This document shows positions 9,857-18,002 of a stretch of 64,000 bases of DNA, piece by piece (positions within the stretch are counted from its first letter, which is position 1; every line of letters begins with the position of its first letter). The position numbers and the translations under genes are program-made. Below the pieces are notes generated by a model. The model did not search any database, was not told where the DNA came from, and saw only the letters and a program-made list of their open reading frames with translations. This DNA comes from Polaromonas sp. JS666 (GTDB taxonomy: Bacteria > Pseudomonadota > Gammaproteobacteria > Burkholderiales > Burkholderiaceae_C), in contig NC_007948.1 of NCBI RefSeq assembly GCF_000013865.1, positions 1,426,001 to 1,490,000 on the forward strand. The letters run 5' to 3'.

Positions 9857-10549
9857 ATGCTGACAGTCAAAAACATCAACCAATACTACGGCGGCTCCCA
9901 CATCCTGCGCGATGTGAGCATGGACTCTCACCTCGGCAAGGTCACGGTGCTGCTGGGCCGCAACGGCGTAGGCAAGACCACGCTGCTCAAGTCGCTCATG
10001 GGCCTGGTGCCGATCAAGACCGGCACCATTGAATTTGACGGCAAGCAGATCCAGGGCGCGACACCGTATGAACGCGCAAGGGCCGGCATAGGCTTCGTCC
10101 CCCAGGGCCGCGAAATCTTTGCGCGCCTGACGGTGGAAGAAAACCTGCGCATGGGTCTGGCTTACAAAAGCGCGGGCACACCGATTCCTGCCGAACTGTA
10201 TGAACTGTTCCCCGTGCTCAAGCAGATGCTGAACCGCCGTGGCGGCGACCTCTCGGGCGGGCAGCAGCAGCAGTTGGCGATTGCACGCGCGCTGGCCGCT
10301 AGCCCCAAGCTGCTGATCCTGGACGAGCCGACCGAGGGCATACAGCCGAGCATCATCAAGGACATCGGCCGCGTGATCCGCATGCTGGCCGACCGGGGCG
10401 GCATGGCGATTCTGTTGGTGGAACAGTACTACGACTTTGCGCAGGACCTGGCTGACGACTACCTGGTGATGGAGCGCGGCGAGTTCATCGCGCGCGGCCA
10501 GGGCAAGGACATGGAAGCCAACGGTGTGCGGCAGCTGGTGGCGATATGA
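9857..10549 (+). CDS. urtE: Urea ABC transporter ATP-binding protein UrtE
   Basis: This 230-residue LivF-type ATPase completes the urea importer. The start MLTVKNINQYYGGSHILRDV follows AGGGAG at 8-base spacing; a longer frame from 9776 runs through repeat DNA and is rejected. Walker A is GRNGVGKTT, the signature is LSGGQQQQLAIARAL, Walker B is LLILDEPTEGIQPSI. The C-terminus RGEFIARGQGKDMEANGVRQLVAI is typical of UrtE. A degraded copy of two parts of this gene lies at 25941-25990. Confidence 0.96.
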   Translation: MLTVKNINQYYGGSHILRDVSMDSHLGKVTVLLGRNGVGKTTLLKSLMGLVPIKTGTIEFDGKQIQGATPYERARAGIGFVPQGREIFARLTVEENLRMGLAYKSAGTPIPAELYELFPVLKQMLNRRGGDLSGGQQQQLAIARALAASPKLLILDEPTEGIQPSIIKDIGRVIRMLADRGGMAILLVEQYYDFAQDLADDYLVMERGEFIARGQGKDMEANGVRQLVAI

Positions 10550-10623
10550 GCGCCGTTGGTGCCGGGCCCGCACGAACTCGACGGGTTGGGCGCCCGTGCG
10601 ACTGAACTCGCGCGACCGTTCCG

Positions 10624-11001
10624 CTATTTGTCGGTCGTGGGTGAGGATGCCGGTGAAGAGGCGGGTGAACCGCCTACCTTGCCGGCAACGCGGCTAGCCG
10701 CGCTTGCAGTTGCCTTCGCGCCATGCTCGACTCCGCGGGCCGTTGCCTTGGCTCCACGTTCGATGCCGCTGGCAGCGGCCTTCGCTCCGCGCTCGACCCC
10801 GCCAGCTGCTGCCTTCACCCCACGCTCGACGCCGCTGGCAGCGGCTTTTGCGCCTCGCGCGACCGCATTTCCCACCTTGTCAACTACGCCAGGCGCGGCG
10901 CTCGTGGTTGACTCCGCCGGCTCCTCTGAGGCGGCCTCGGCGTGGCCCAGCAGAATGAACACTGAGGTAAGCGCTACTGCAGTCTTGAGAATCGTATTCA
11001 T
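10624..11001 (-). CDS. Small exported protein with five 11-residue repeats
   Basis: This 125-residue protein has a signal peptide (MNTILKTAVALTSVFILLGH, cut near AEA-AS). Residues 46-100 are five consecutive 11-residue units of the pattern G-V-E-R-G-A-K-A-A-A-S, followed by a partial unit and a Ser/Pro tail. The 11-residue period with regularly placed Lys, Arg and Glu suggests long amphipathic helices like those of LEA or synuclein-type proteins; that is an inference from pattern only. The start at 11001 is chosen for the signal peptide. Function unknown; a periplasmic membrane- or stress-protective role is possible. Confidence 0.8.
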   Translation of the reverse strand: MNTILKTAVALTSVFILLGHAEAASEEPAESTTSAAPGVVDKVGNAVARGAKAAASGVERGVKAAAGGVERGAKAAASGIERGAKATARGVEHGAKATASAASRVAGKVGGSPASSPASSPTTDK

Positions 11002-11085
11002 GGAAGTTCTCGCCTCTCTGGTCTCTGCTATCGCACCATGATACTCCCCCAAACAATTTAAATCAGCTTGGCATGAGGTGCGTAT

Positions 11086-11150
11086 TCCGGTGTAGTTGAC
11101 CAGCGGAGCCGGTTTCCGCTGACCACTTGGCGCCAATATTCCGCCTTAAA
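11086..11150. repeat. Possible IS21-type terminal repeat remnant
   Basis: Two close copies of a TTCCGGT/TTTCCGCT-spacer-TGACC pattern occur (ATTCCGGTGTAGTTGACC, then GGTTTCCGCTGACC), followed by AATATTCCGCC. Multiple TTCCGG...TGACC units resemble ends of some IS21-family elements, but no transposase is present. Confidence 0.3.
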
Positions 11151-11184
11151 TTTGAACAGGAGAGAACGTGCGGGACACGCTCCA

Positions 11185-11682
11185 TCAACCAGAGGACAGG
11201 TTTCGGCCCAGCCGTGCCGTCTCTATCGCGGCGATGTCGATCTTTTTCATGGTCATCATCGCGTCGAATGCGCGCTTGGCCGCCGCGCGATCGGGGTCGG
11301 ATACAGCCGCGGTGAGGGCGCGCGGGGTGATCTGCCATGACAATCCCCACCGGTCCTTGCACCAGCCGCACGCGCTTTCCTGGCCGCCGTTGCCGACGAC
11401 CGCGTTCCACAAGCGGTCGGTTTCGGCCTGGTCGTCGGTCGCGATCTGAAAAGAGAAGGCCTCGTTGTGCTTGAAATGCGGGCCGCCGTTCAGCCCGATG
11501 CAGGGGATGCCGGCGACGGTGAACTCGACCGTCAGGACATCGCCCTGCTTGCCGTCGGGATAGTCGCCCGGTGCGCGGAGGATGGCGCCGACAGCGCTGT
11601 CGGGGAATGTTTGGGCATAGAAGTTTGCGGCGTCAGCGGCGTCGCCGTCGTACCACAGACAGATCGTGTTCTTGCTGGTCAT
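11185..11682 (-). CDS. VOC-superfamily protein, PhnB/'3-demethylubiquinone methyltransferase-like' fold
   Basis: This 165-residue protein begins MTSKNTICLWYDGDAADAANFYAQTFPDS, the standard opening of the PhnB-like vicinal-oxygen-chelate family, and continues with FTVAGIPCIGLNGGPHFKHNEAFSFQIATDDQAETDRLWNAV and GWCKDRWGLSWQITP. An AGGAGA precedes the start. Family members fold as paired beta-alpha-beta-beta-beta modules; their substrates are generally unknown and the '3-demethylubiquinone' label in databases is historical. It appears monocistronic. Confidence 0.88.
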   Translation of the reverse strand: MTSKNTICLWYDGDAADAANFYAQTFPDSAVGAILRAPGDYPDGKQGDVLTVEFTVAGIPCIGLNGGPHFKHNEAFSFQIATDDQAETDRLWNAVVGNGGQESACGWCKDRWGLSWQITPRALTAAVSDPDRAAAKRAFDAMMTMKKIDIAAIETARLGRNLSSG

Positions 11683-11908
11683 TTCGTGTCTCCTGAAGAG
11701 TTGAGCACCCGGCATCCATCACCGTCCAAACAACTCAAATCGTACTCATCGCGGGATCTCGGTCTGTCGGATGGGACTGATGCCGCTGTAGGGATCCGCC
11801 GATGCCGCACACTCTCCCAAGGCGTTCAGGGTTCCGGTTTCGCCAGCTCTGCGGGCGGGCTGTCGCTGTCGGTCCCGGGTCAGGCCTTCTACCCCGCACC
11901 CGCTCCCG

Positions 11909-12373
11909 TCAACCTTGGGGCTGGGCGAACGCCGCGGCATGTCCCGGTTTGCGCAGCATCTTGTCCACGTCCCCGGCATGCAGTTCTTCCAGTTGGATCA
12001 TCTGGCGAGCGTATTCTTCCAGCGCGACGGAGCGATGCTCCACCAGTGTCAATAGCTCGCGGTACAGCTTCAAGGCACCCGTCTCGGCTTCCAGTGACTC
12101 GCGCAGGATCGCGGCGATATCAAAGGTGTGGCTGTCCAGCAGCTTGCCGATCGCAAGCGACGGATAGGCGCCGAGCGTGGTGATCCATTCCCCGGCTTGC
12201 TGGGCATGCAACAGCGATTCAGTGGCCTGTTCGCGCAACCAGGCAACAACCGGAATACGGCCGAACCCGAATACCAGAAATGAGTAGTGGGTGTAGCGGA
12301 CGACGCCGGCGAGCTCGGCCTCAAGTATCCGGTTCAGCACGCCAACGACCTGGTCTTTTTCAATATCCGACAT
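11909..12373 (-). CDS. Bacterioferritin-like (ferritin-superfamily) protein
   Basis: This 154-residue four-helix protein resembles bacterioferritin/Dps-like ferritins. Helix signatures carrying likely diiron ligands are LNRILEAELAGVVRYTHYSF, EQATESLLHAQQAGEWI, ESLEAETGALKLYRELLTLVE and EEYARQMIQLEELHAGDVDKML. The Glu in helix 1, Glu and His in helix 2, Glu in helix 3 and Glu/Glu-x-x-His in helix 4 match a ferroxidase centre. A GGAGGG lies just upstream of the start. It likely oxidises and stores iron in the cytoplasm, or protects against peroxide. Confidence 0.85.
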   Translation of the reverse strand: MSDIEKDQVVGVLNRILEAELAGVVRYTHYSFLVFGFGRIPVVAWLREQATESLLHAQQAGEWITTLGAYPSLAIGKLLDSHTFDIAAILRESLEAETGALKLYRELLTLVEHRSVALEEYARQMIQLEELHAGDVDKMLRKPGHAAAFAQPQG

Positions 12374-12505
12374 GACGCGTCCCTCCTAAAGCTCTTTCAA
12401 TACGGACAGGAAACTCAACCATCTCAGGCGAAGTCTCCACACGATCCAGACGCTCGCGGCCCAGGATCGGTCTGCGCGAAGCGAGCCAAACTCAGAGCTG
12501 AAGCT

Positions 12506-12907
12506 TTATGGATCGTTGATGGTTTCGTGTGCAGCGGGGATGAGGATCTCGAGGAGTTCGCAGTCGTCCGACCAGCCGACGACCGTGTGGCGGATGCCGG
12601 GTGGCTGGACCCAGCACGACCCGGCGGCCAGCCGCTGTGGTCCGATGCCCTCGAAGTCTGTCTGGAACCAGCCCTTCAGGCAGTAGACCAGCTGGAAGTG
12701 CACATTGTGGTGATGTCGCACGCTGAGTTCGGTGCGGAACGGCGCGATCATGCGGATCACATGCGCTTTAGCCAATCCATTGGTCGCAGCCGCGACGCCC
12801 AGATCGCGGTAAGCGGAGTAGTCCCGCAGGCCACCGGTCTTGAAGTCGGCCTCGTTGTGATGGCTGATGACAAAGCGCTGCGGCGCCTCGCGAGAAGGAC
12901 GTTCCAT
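12506..12907 (-). CDS. Cupin-domain protein
   Basis: This 133-residue protein has a single cupin barrel. Motif 1 reads RHHHNVHFQLVYCLKGWFQTDFEG, with a histidine cluster suited to metal binding, and motif 2 reads LAAGSCWVQPPGIRHTVVGW. No DNA-binding domain is attached. Small cupins of this type act as dioxygenases, isomerases or ligand-binding proteins, and no specific role can be assigned. The gene is adjacent to the bacterioferritin-like gene and points the same way, with about 130 bp between them. Confidence 0.8.
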   Translation of the reverse strand: MERPSREAPQRFVISHHNEADFKTGGLRDYSAYRDLGVAAATNGLAKAHVIRMIAPFRTELSVRHHHNVHFQLVYCLKGWFQTDFEGIGPQRLAAGSCWVQPPGIRHTVVGWSDDCELLEILIPAAHETINDP

Positions 12908-13589
12908 CTGATTCTCCGAAAAGATCGTCAGACCGCAATTTAACCTCCGAATTCAGAGGGACGCAAGCGCACGGAAACGCCTGCGCCGTCAGGCTGTCAG
13001 GCTGTCAGCCGACACTGGTGCGGGGCTAACAGCAGCGAAGATCCGGGCTCGTCGCCCTTCGACGAGCGGCGCAACCATCTCGCGACCGTGCGGTGCAGGT
13101 CGGGACGCAACGGGATCGGGGTGCGATCAATCCGGTTCTTGCGCTGCATTGATCACCCGGCGCAGTCAGCCTGCGGACGCTGGCGATTGCCTGCTCCTGG
13201 CCGGCACCACCAGTTCGGCGGTCCCAACGGGAGGTCCGATTTCGCTGCAATGCGGGTGCGCGGCATGCTCCATAGCCGACTTTGGAGTTGACAGTCAGCT
13301 TTTGGCGGCGGTGCGATGTTGGCCCAGATTCTCGCAAACGCTTCAGTCAGTTGTCCCCGCTGCCTGTGGCCTACGCTGTGGATAACTTTTTGGATAAGTC
13401 CCCAAAGCAGCGCCAGCACTGGGTTGGCGGATCATGCTAAAAAATTAGGCAACATGGATGTTCGCCCGAGCCATAAAAACCGGGCAACGCCTTATGCTGT
13501 GCAGAACAACAGTTGCTAATTATCTGCATGTATCTGCATGTCGCTCGTCCCTTTCGATCTCGCCACCCCCACCTCTGAAGGTCGCCACC
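12908..13589. other. Long intergenic region with a DnaA-box-like site
   Basis: This 680-bp gap between a cupin gene (minus) and allA (plus) contains only short unconvincing frames. At 13377-13385 it carries TGTGGATAA, the exact complement of the DnaA consensus TTATCCACA, followed about 6 bases on by the weaker TTGGATAAG. No iteron array or replication gene accompanies it. The region may be decayed mobile DNA. Confidence 0.5.
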
Positions 13590-14105
13590 ATGTCAACCCG
13601 TCGCCACGTCATGCCCATCGAACCTCTCAGCGCGGGAGCGTTTCGCCGCTACGGCGATGTCATTGAGGCCAGTGATTCGGCCGAGCAGTTCACGGTCAAC
13701 CAGGGCAACGCGACGCGGTACCACGATCTGGCAACGGTGGACGTGGCTGCCGAGCATGGCCATCCGGTCATTAGCATTTTCCGCGCGCAGCCATGCAACT
13801 TGCCCCTGCGTCTGCGGCTGCTCGAGCGCCACCCGATCGGCAGCCAAGCGTTCATTCCGATGGGAAACCACCCCTATCTGGTGATTGTGGCCGCGGCCGA
13901 CACGCCGCTGGGCGCACAGCACATCCACTGCTTTCGGGCGTCCCCTGGCCAAGGTGTCAATTTTGCACGCGGGACATGGCATCCCCCGGTGCTGCCCCTG
14001 CACTCGGTTTGCGATTTTCTCGTGATCGACCGGGGTGGGCCGTCGAAGCTCCCCAATTGCGAGGAACTCGCGCTGGATGAATTGGAACTGTGGATCGAAG
14101 CTTGA
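13590..14105 (+). CDS. allA: Ureidoglycolate lyase (AllA family)
   Basis: This 171-residue cupin-fold enzyme splits ureidoglycolate into glyoxylate and urea, the last step of allantoin breakdown. Family signatures are MPIEPLSAGAFRRYGDVIE, NQGNATRYHDLATVD, ISIFRAQPC, LLERHPIGSQAFIPM, then VNFARGTWHPPVLPL and FLVIDRGG. The start at 13590 (GAAGG upstream) gives the family length; a longer frame adds a low-quality N-terminus. The gene lies alone, about 29 kb from the ureide operon at 42.6-47.7 kb whose product it would consume. Confidence 0.92.
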   Translation: MSTRRHVMPIEPLSAGAFRRYGDVIEASDSAEQFTVNQGNATRYHDLATVDVAAEHGHPVISIFRAQPCNLPLRLRLLERHPIGSQAFIPMGNHPYLVIVAAADTPLGAQHIHCFRASPGQGVNFARGTWHPPVLPLHSVCDFLVIDRGGPSKLPNCEELALDELELWIEA

Positions 14106-14311
14106 GCGGAACGCCAGCACACCAAGGGTTCTCTTGGGGAATGCGTCCAGCCGATCGAGCAGTGCGCGCCTGCGGACCATGAGACCGATGCGATCAGAGA
14201 TACCAGCCGTCGCACAAGCCCAACGCGGCCAGTGCCTCGTCCACTCATCCATGCCGGATCAGTTTGGCCGACAGGACCCGCCAGCCGCGTCTATTCAAGA
14301 CTGGCTCGCAG

Positions 14312-15328
14312 TCACACCGGCCAACCCGACCAGGCCGCCCGCGCTTCGGCGATCAGTTCAGCCGAGCGTCTTGCGTAGCGTGGCGAGTAGTGGAATGGCA
14401 CGATGGCCCTGGCGCCGACACGGCGCGCAATATCGCCGGCCTGGCGGGCCGTCAGGTGATTCTTGCGTGCCGCATGCGCCTGATCCTCCTCCAGGAATAC
14501 GCTTTCGATGAAGAGCAGGTCCACATCTGCAAGCAGTTGCGCGAGCGTCTCGATGTTGGCGTCGGTGTATCGGAGGTCGGTGACATAGCCAATGCGCCGA
14601 CCCGGAACGACATCGAGGACCAGATGGCGCAACTCGGCGAGCTGGCGTTCCATGGCGTGCTCGCCTTGCCGATCACGCCACTGCACCTGAATCGGCGTGT
14701 CATCCGGTGCTCCCGTCAGAACCGCATGCTTGAGTTCGCGCAACCACGGTCCCGTCGTTACGCCGAGCGCCGCCAGGCGATCCGTCGCCACCCTGAGCTG
14801 GGCTTTCTCCTCGATCACATAGGCCAGGCAGGGGATAGCGTGATCGACGAAGCGGCCGCGAACGCGAAAGAGCGCTTCCTCGTGCAGCACGTCGTCGGGC
14901 AGCTCGAAAGAGGCGCCAGCCTCGCGCGCAAACCCACGCCGACTCGAAAAGCGGGACCACTGCCCGCGCCGGTCCACCCCGACTTCACAGACATCGATCA
15001 CCAGCTCGACCTCGTAGCGGTGCACGATATTCCAGGTGTAGGCCAGCAGCTTGTGTTCGACCTGCGCCACGAAGTCGGGCCCGCCGAACAGGACCAGGCT
15101 CGCCTTGCGTCCCAGAACGACGCGCAGCAGGTGATCGAAACCCGAAAAGTGGTCCATGTGCGCGTGGGTGACAAACACATGCGACAGCCGCAACAGCTTG
15201 CGCGGCGGCAGCACGGAGAGGTTGCCGAGATCGAACAACAGCGAGCGCCGTTCGTCACGGAACTCGACATACAGGGCCGGGTCGCCGAATGGGTCGTTGA
15301 CGAGACGGGGTTCGAACAGGGAAGGCAT
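14312..15328 (-). CDS. MBL-fold metallohydrolase, ribonuclease-Z-like
   Basis: This 338-residue protein has the metallo-beta-lactamase signature HAHMDHFSG near residue 55, a second metal region IGYVTDLRYTDANIETL, and a late histidine in VGARAIVPFHYSPRY, the layout of the ribonuclease Z/ElaC clan. It reads MPSLFEPRLVNDPFGDPALYVEF at the start. Some residues (long insert near 120-220) depart from tRNase Z proper, so an RNA substrate is not assured. It stands alone on the minus strand. Confidence 0.82.
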   Translation of the reverse strand: MPSLFEPRLVNDPFGDPALYVEFRDERRSLLFDLGNLSVLPPRKLLRLSHVFVTHAHMDHFSGFDHLLRVVLGRKASLVLFGGPDFVAQVEHKLLAYTWNIVHRYEVELVIDVCEVGVDRRGQWSRFSSRRGFAREAGASFELPDDVLHEEALFRVRGRFVDHAIPCLAYVIEEKAQLRVATDRLAALGVTTGPWLRELKHAVLTGAPDDTPIQVQWRDRQGEHAMERQLAELRHLVLDVVPGRRIGYVTDLRYTDANIETLAQLLADVDLLFIESVFLEEDQAHAARKNHLTARQAGDIARRVGARAIVPFHYSPRYARRSAELIAEARAAWSGWPV

Positions 15329-15736
15329 GGAAGTTCAGCGTGTGGTTCGCGGCCGTGTGGCATCGGCGTCACATGATTCTCGCTCCAAGCGGGTTTGCGG
15401 GCAGCCAAATTTTGACGGGCTTGTTTAAAGTCGTAAACGCGCCTGTCACTGTGAGATTCCGAGCGACTGCCAAGGGCCAAAGCGGAGACCGGATCAGACG
15501 GACTGCCAATATAGGGTTATTCAAGCTGCTCGCGCCATACCCGACGTTGACATCGGCGGGTTGGGTGTCGGCAATGTGGCGCCGATTTCGATGATTGCTG
15601 CACCCGGACCCGGCCAGCAGCAGACAGTCGTCTTGATTCACCACGCTTCGCCGTCCTCAACGCTCATCGGCTTGCAAGCTCAGCCTGAGCCCTTTCCTGC
15701 ATCGCTCCTCAGGATTTCAGAGGGCTCGAAGAAAAC
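15329..15736. other. Intergenic region, nothing recognised
   Basis: About 408 bp separate two minus-strand genes. Short frames on both strands have no recognisable domain, and no repeat, RNA gene or terminator was seen. It must carry the promoter of the MBL-fold gene. Confidence 0.5.
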
Positions 15737-16771
15737 TCATCGTATTTCCAATGAGAGATGCTCAGGACAGAGCGATGCCAGGAAGTCCCGCGCGTCAAAT
15801 GCCTCTCCAGCGGTAAAGACGCCAGCTGTTTTGACCTGGCCGCTGACGACTCGCGCCATCGCCTCCACGACGAGAGGAGCGCTGAATGCATAAATGTCTC
15901 GCCCGCTGGCAACTGCCCGGCGCTCCTCGCCTCCTCGGCGTACAAGCACTTCAACCAGAAAAGTTTGTGATGATCGGCCGCTTTCGTCGCTTGCCGTCGG
16001 CGCCAGCTGATTCGGATCGGTCAGGTCCTTGACTGCTGCGACCGTCATGTACGAGCGAATCTCGGGCGTCTTCAGGTGACGCGAAATCGTCACGGTGTCG
16101 GCCATGGTGAACTCTGCGATGACCGGCTGCTTTCCCATTGGCGCGGGAAACGTCCATTCGACGACCGGCGCTGCCCCCGTGACATACGATATTTTTCCGT
16201 TAGCGAAGACAACCCGGCGGCCGTCCCGACGCTGCTTCGAAACTTGCCCCGCGACCAATGTCCCGGGCGTCGGCCTCCAGCTGTCAAGTCCGTAGGCGAT
16301 GGAAATTTCATCAGCCGACGTCCAGTCGCCCATCGCCGCGGTCGCCAACAGATCACCCAGCCCGCCGTAGAACGCCATGGCGTGCACCACCACGATGCCT
16401 CCTTCGCGTGCGCGATCAGCGAACAGCTCGAAGGTGTCAATGTTGGCTTCTATTTCCGCCGCAACGTCCAGATAGGGAATCCGGGCACGCAATGCGGCTT
16501 CGATCAGGGGTGCGGAGGTGCTGGCAAAGGGGCCGGCACAGTTGATGACCGCCACGGCGCCCATCAGCGCACGATCGAGCGAGGCAGGCTCATCGACCGA
16601 TGCGGGCCGCACCTCGAGCCCGGGGTGTTCCGCCCCGACGGCGCTCAGCTTCCCGGGATCGCGTCCGGAGAGGATGGGCGTCCAGCCACGCCTGCGCAAC
16701 TCCGAAACCACGAATCGCCCGGTGTGCCCATAGGCGCCATACACGGTCACAGCTTGTTTTTTTGATGTCAT
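15737..16771 (-). CDS. Saccharopine-dehydrogenase-like NAD(P)-binding protein
   Basis: This 344-residue protein begins MTSKKQAVTVYGAYGHTGRFVVSELRRRG, a Rossmann fold with GAYGHTG in place of the usual GxxGxxG. Later stretches (LDRALMGAVAVINCAGPFASTSAPLIEAALRARIPYLDVAAE) match the saccharopine dehydrogenase-like/trans-acting enoyl reductase family. The start at 16771 is preceded by GAAGGGA. It is divergent from a TetR regulator over a twin palindromic operator, so it is probably induced by the regulator's ligand. The physiological substrate is unknown. Confidence 0.85.
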   Translation of the reverse strand: MTSKKQAVTVYGAYGHTGRFVVSELRRRGWTPILSGRDPGKLSAVGAEHPGLEVRPASVDEPASLDRALMGAVAVINCAGPFASTSAPLIEAALRARIPYLDVAAEIEANIDTFELFADRAREGGIVVVHAMAFYGGLGDLLATAAMGDWTSADEISIAYGLDSWRPTPGTLVAGQVSKQRRDGRRVVFANGKISYVTGAAPVVEWTFPAPMGKQPVIAEFTMADTVTISRHLKTPEIRSYMTVAAVKDLTDPNQLAPTASDESGRSSQTFLVEVLVRRGGEERRAVASGRDIYAFSAPLVVEAMARVVSGQVKTAGVFTAGEAFDARDFLASLCPEHLSLEIR

Positions 16772-16810
16772 CACTGAATCCCTTCGATGGAGAGCCATCT
16801 GCCGCAAGAC

Positions 16811-16860
16811 GCTACAGATCTGTACTCTTTTAATGAGTGTAGAGTACAGATCTGTAGCGT
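16811..16860. promoter_or_regulatory. Twin TetR operator in the divergent promoter
   Basis: An exact 18-bp inverted repeat (16811-16828 and 16843-16860) has a 14-bp spacer. Each arm contains the perfect 12-bp palindrome TACAGATCTGTA (16814-16825 and 16846-16857), so there are two identical operators with centres 32 bp apart, about three helical turns. It lies between the saccharopine-dehydrogenase-like and tetR genes. Confidence 0.88.
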
Positions 16861-16883
16861 GTCAAGGGTATAGAGGAAATGCA

Positions 16884-17495
16884 ATGAAAAAGCGTACGGC
16901 GGAGACCAGCAAAGTGAGTGATGAGCAGGGTGTCCTGAGCGTGCGGGAACGCCTCCTTGAGACCGCGGCGAGGCTGTTCTACCAGGAAGGCGTCAGAGCC
17001 GTCGGCGTCGATCTTGTGGTCGAACGATCCGGCGTCGCCAAGACCAGCCTCTACCGCCACTTCGCCACCAAGGACGATCTCGTGGTTGCATTTCTCGAGC
17101 GCGAGGACGCCGAGTATTGGAGTGACTGGGAAAGTGCTGCGGCGCAAGGCAAGGATGATGCCGAAGCGGAACTTCAGGCGCTTCTGCGCTGGATCGCCGA
17201 GCATATCGCCGGGCCGAAGTACCGCGGCTGCCCGTTTCTCAATGTGGCGACCGAGTTCCCGGCCCCAGCCCATCCCGCCCGCGCAGTCGCCAGAAGGAAC
17301 AAGGTGGAGCTGCATCGCCGTCTCGGCGTGCTGGCCAGGAAATTGGGGGCTCGCAAGCCTGACGAGCTGGCCGACCAGCTTGTGCTTCTCATCGATGGTG
17401 CCTATATGAACGGTCCGCTTCTCGGCAAGAAGGGGCCGGCGCACTCGTTCGTGGCGGCGGGACTGGCTTTGATCCTTGCTGCTCAACGTCGCTGA
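16884..17495 (+). CDS. TetR/AcrR-family transcriptional regulator
   Basis: This 203-residue protein has an N-terminal TetR DNA-binding domain: RERLLETAARLFYQEGVRAVGVDLVVERSGVAKTSLYRHFATKDDLV (about residues 21-66). The C-terminal ligand domain reads YRGCPFLNVATEFPAPAHPARAVARRNK, which resembles the LmrA/YxaF-type subgroup. The start at 16884 follows AGAGGA. Two copies of a 12-bp palindrome in the promoter make it very likely autoregulated and a repressor of the divergent saccharopine-dehydrogenase-like gene. Confidence 0.92.
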   Translation: MKKRTAETSKVSDEQGVLSVRERLLETAARLFYQEGVRAVGVDLVVERSGVAKTSLYRHFATKDDLVVAFLEREDAEYWSDWESAAAQGKDDAEAELQALLRWIAEHIAGPKYRGCPFLNVATEFPAPAHPARAVARRNKVELHRRLGVLARKLGARKPDELADQLVLLIDGAYMNGPLLGKKGPAHSFVAAGLALILAAQRR

Positions 17496-18002
17496 TGTTC
17501 GAGGCAACGACCGAATACTAGAAACTGTTTAACAGCACACTTGGGGAGGGCACTGGGGGGCGATCCGGGGGAGATAAAGCGAAAGCATGTCGTCAAGGCG
17601 CAGGGCCGGCGGGTTTTTGGCTCACGTCGGCGTTGGCGATATGTGCGTCGTACTCGCCCGTGAGACACATCGAAGAGTTGTGGATGGCTTCACAACATCA
17701 ACATGGAGTTGTCTGTCGGGAGGCGAACCGTCAGCGGCTGGACCGGCGTCGGCGCTCTGTCGATTGGTGGATTGCCGCCGCCAACGCAACAGGCTGGATC
17801 CTTGGCTCGACCCGGCAACGGTCGCGGGAACGGACCTACAATGATACCGAGGCAGGGGGGGATGTGAACACCACAACACAATCCCGCGGTTCCGGCCCGG
17901 AAACTCGGAGTCGACACTCATCAAGCTGCTGATCGGTTTGTTATCGACACAGGCGGGGGCGACAGCGGACTTTCAGAGCTGGACCGCAACCAGAGGAGCC
18001 AT
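17496..18002. other. Intergenic region upstream of the BTAD regulator
   Basis: This 507-bp stretch has only short frames of unlikely composition and no recognised domain, repeat or RNA. The end carries GAGGAG, the ribosome-binding site of the BTAD gene. It marks a change in codon style between the TetR gene and the module that follows. Confidence 0.5.

Noticed and set aside
14035..14511. Plus-strand open frame after allA
   Set aside because: It overlaps the end of allA and the MBL gene on the opposite strand, has no recognised domain and no good start.
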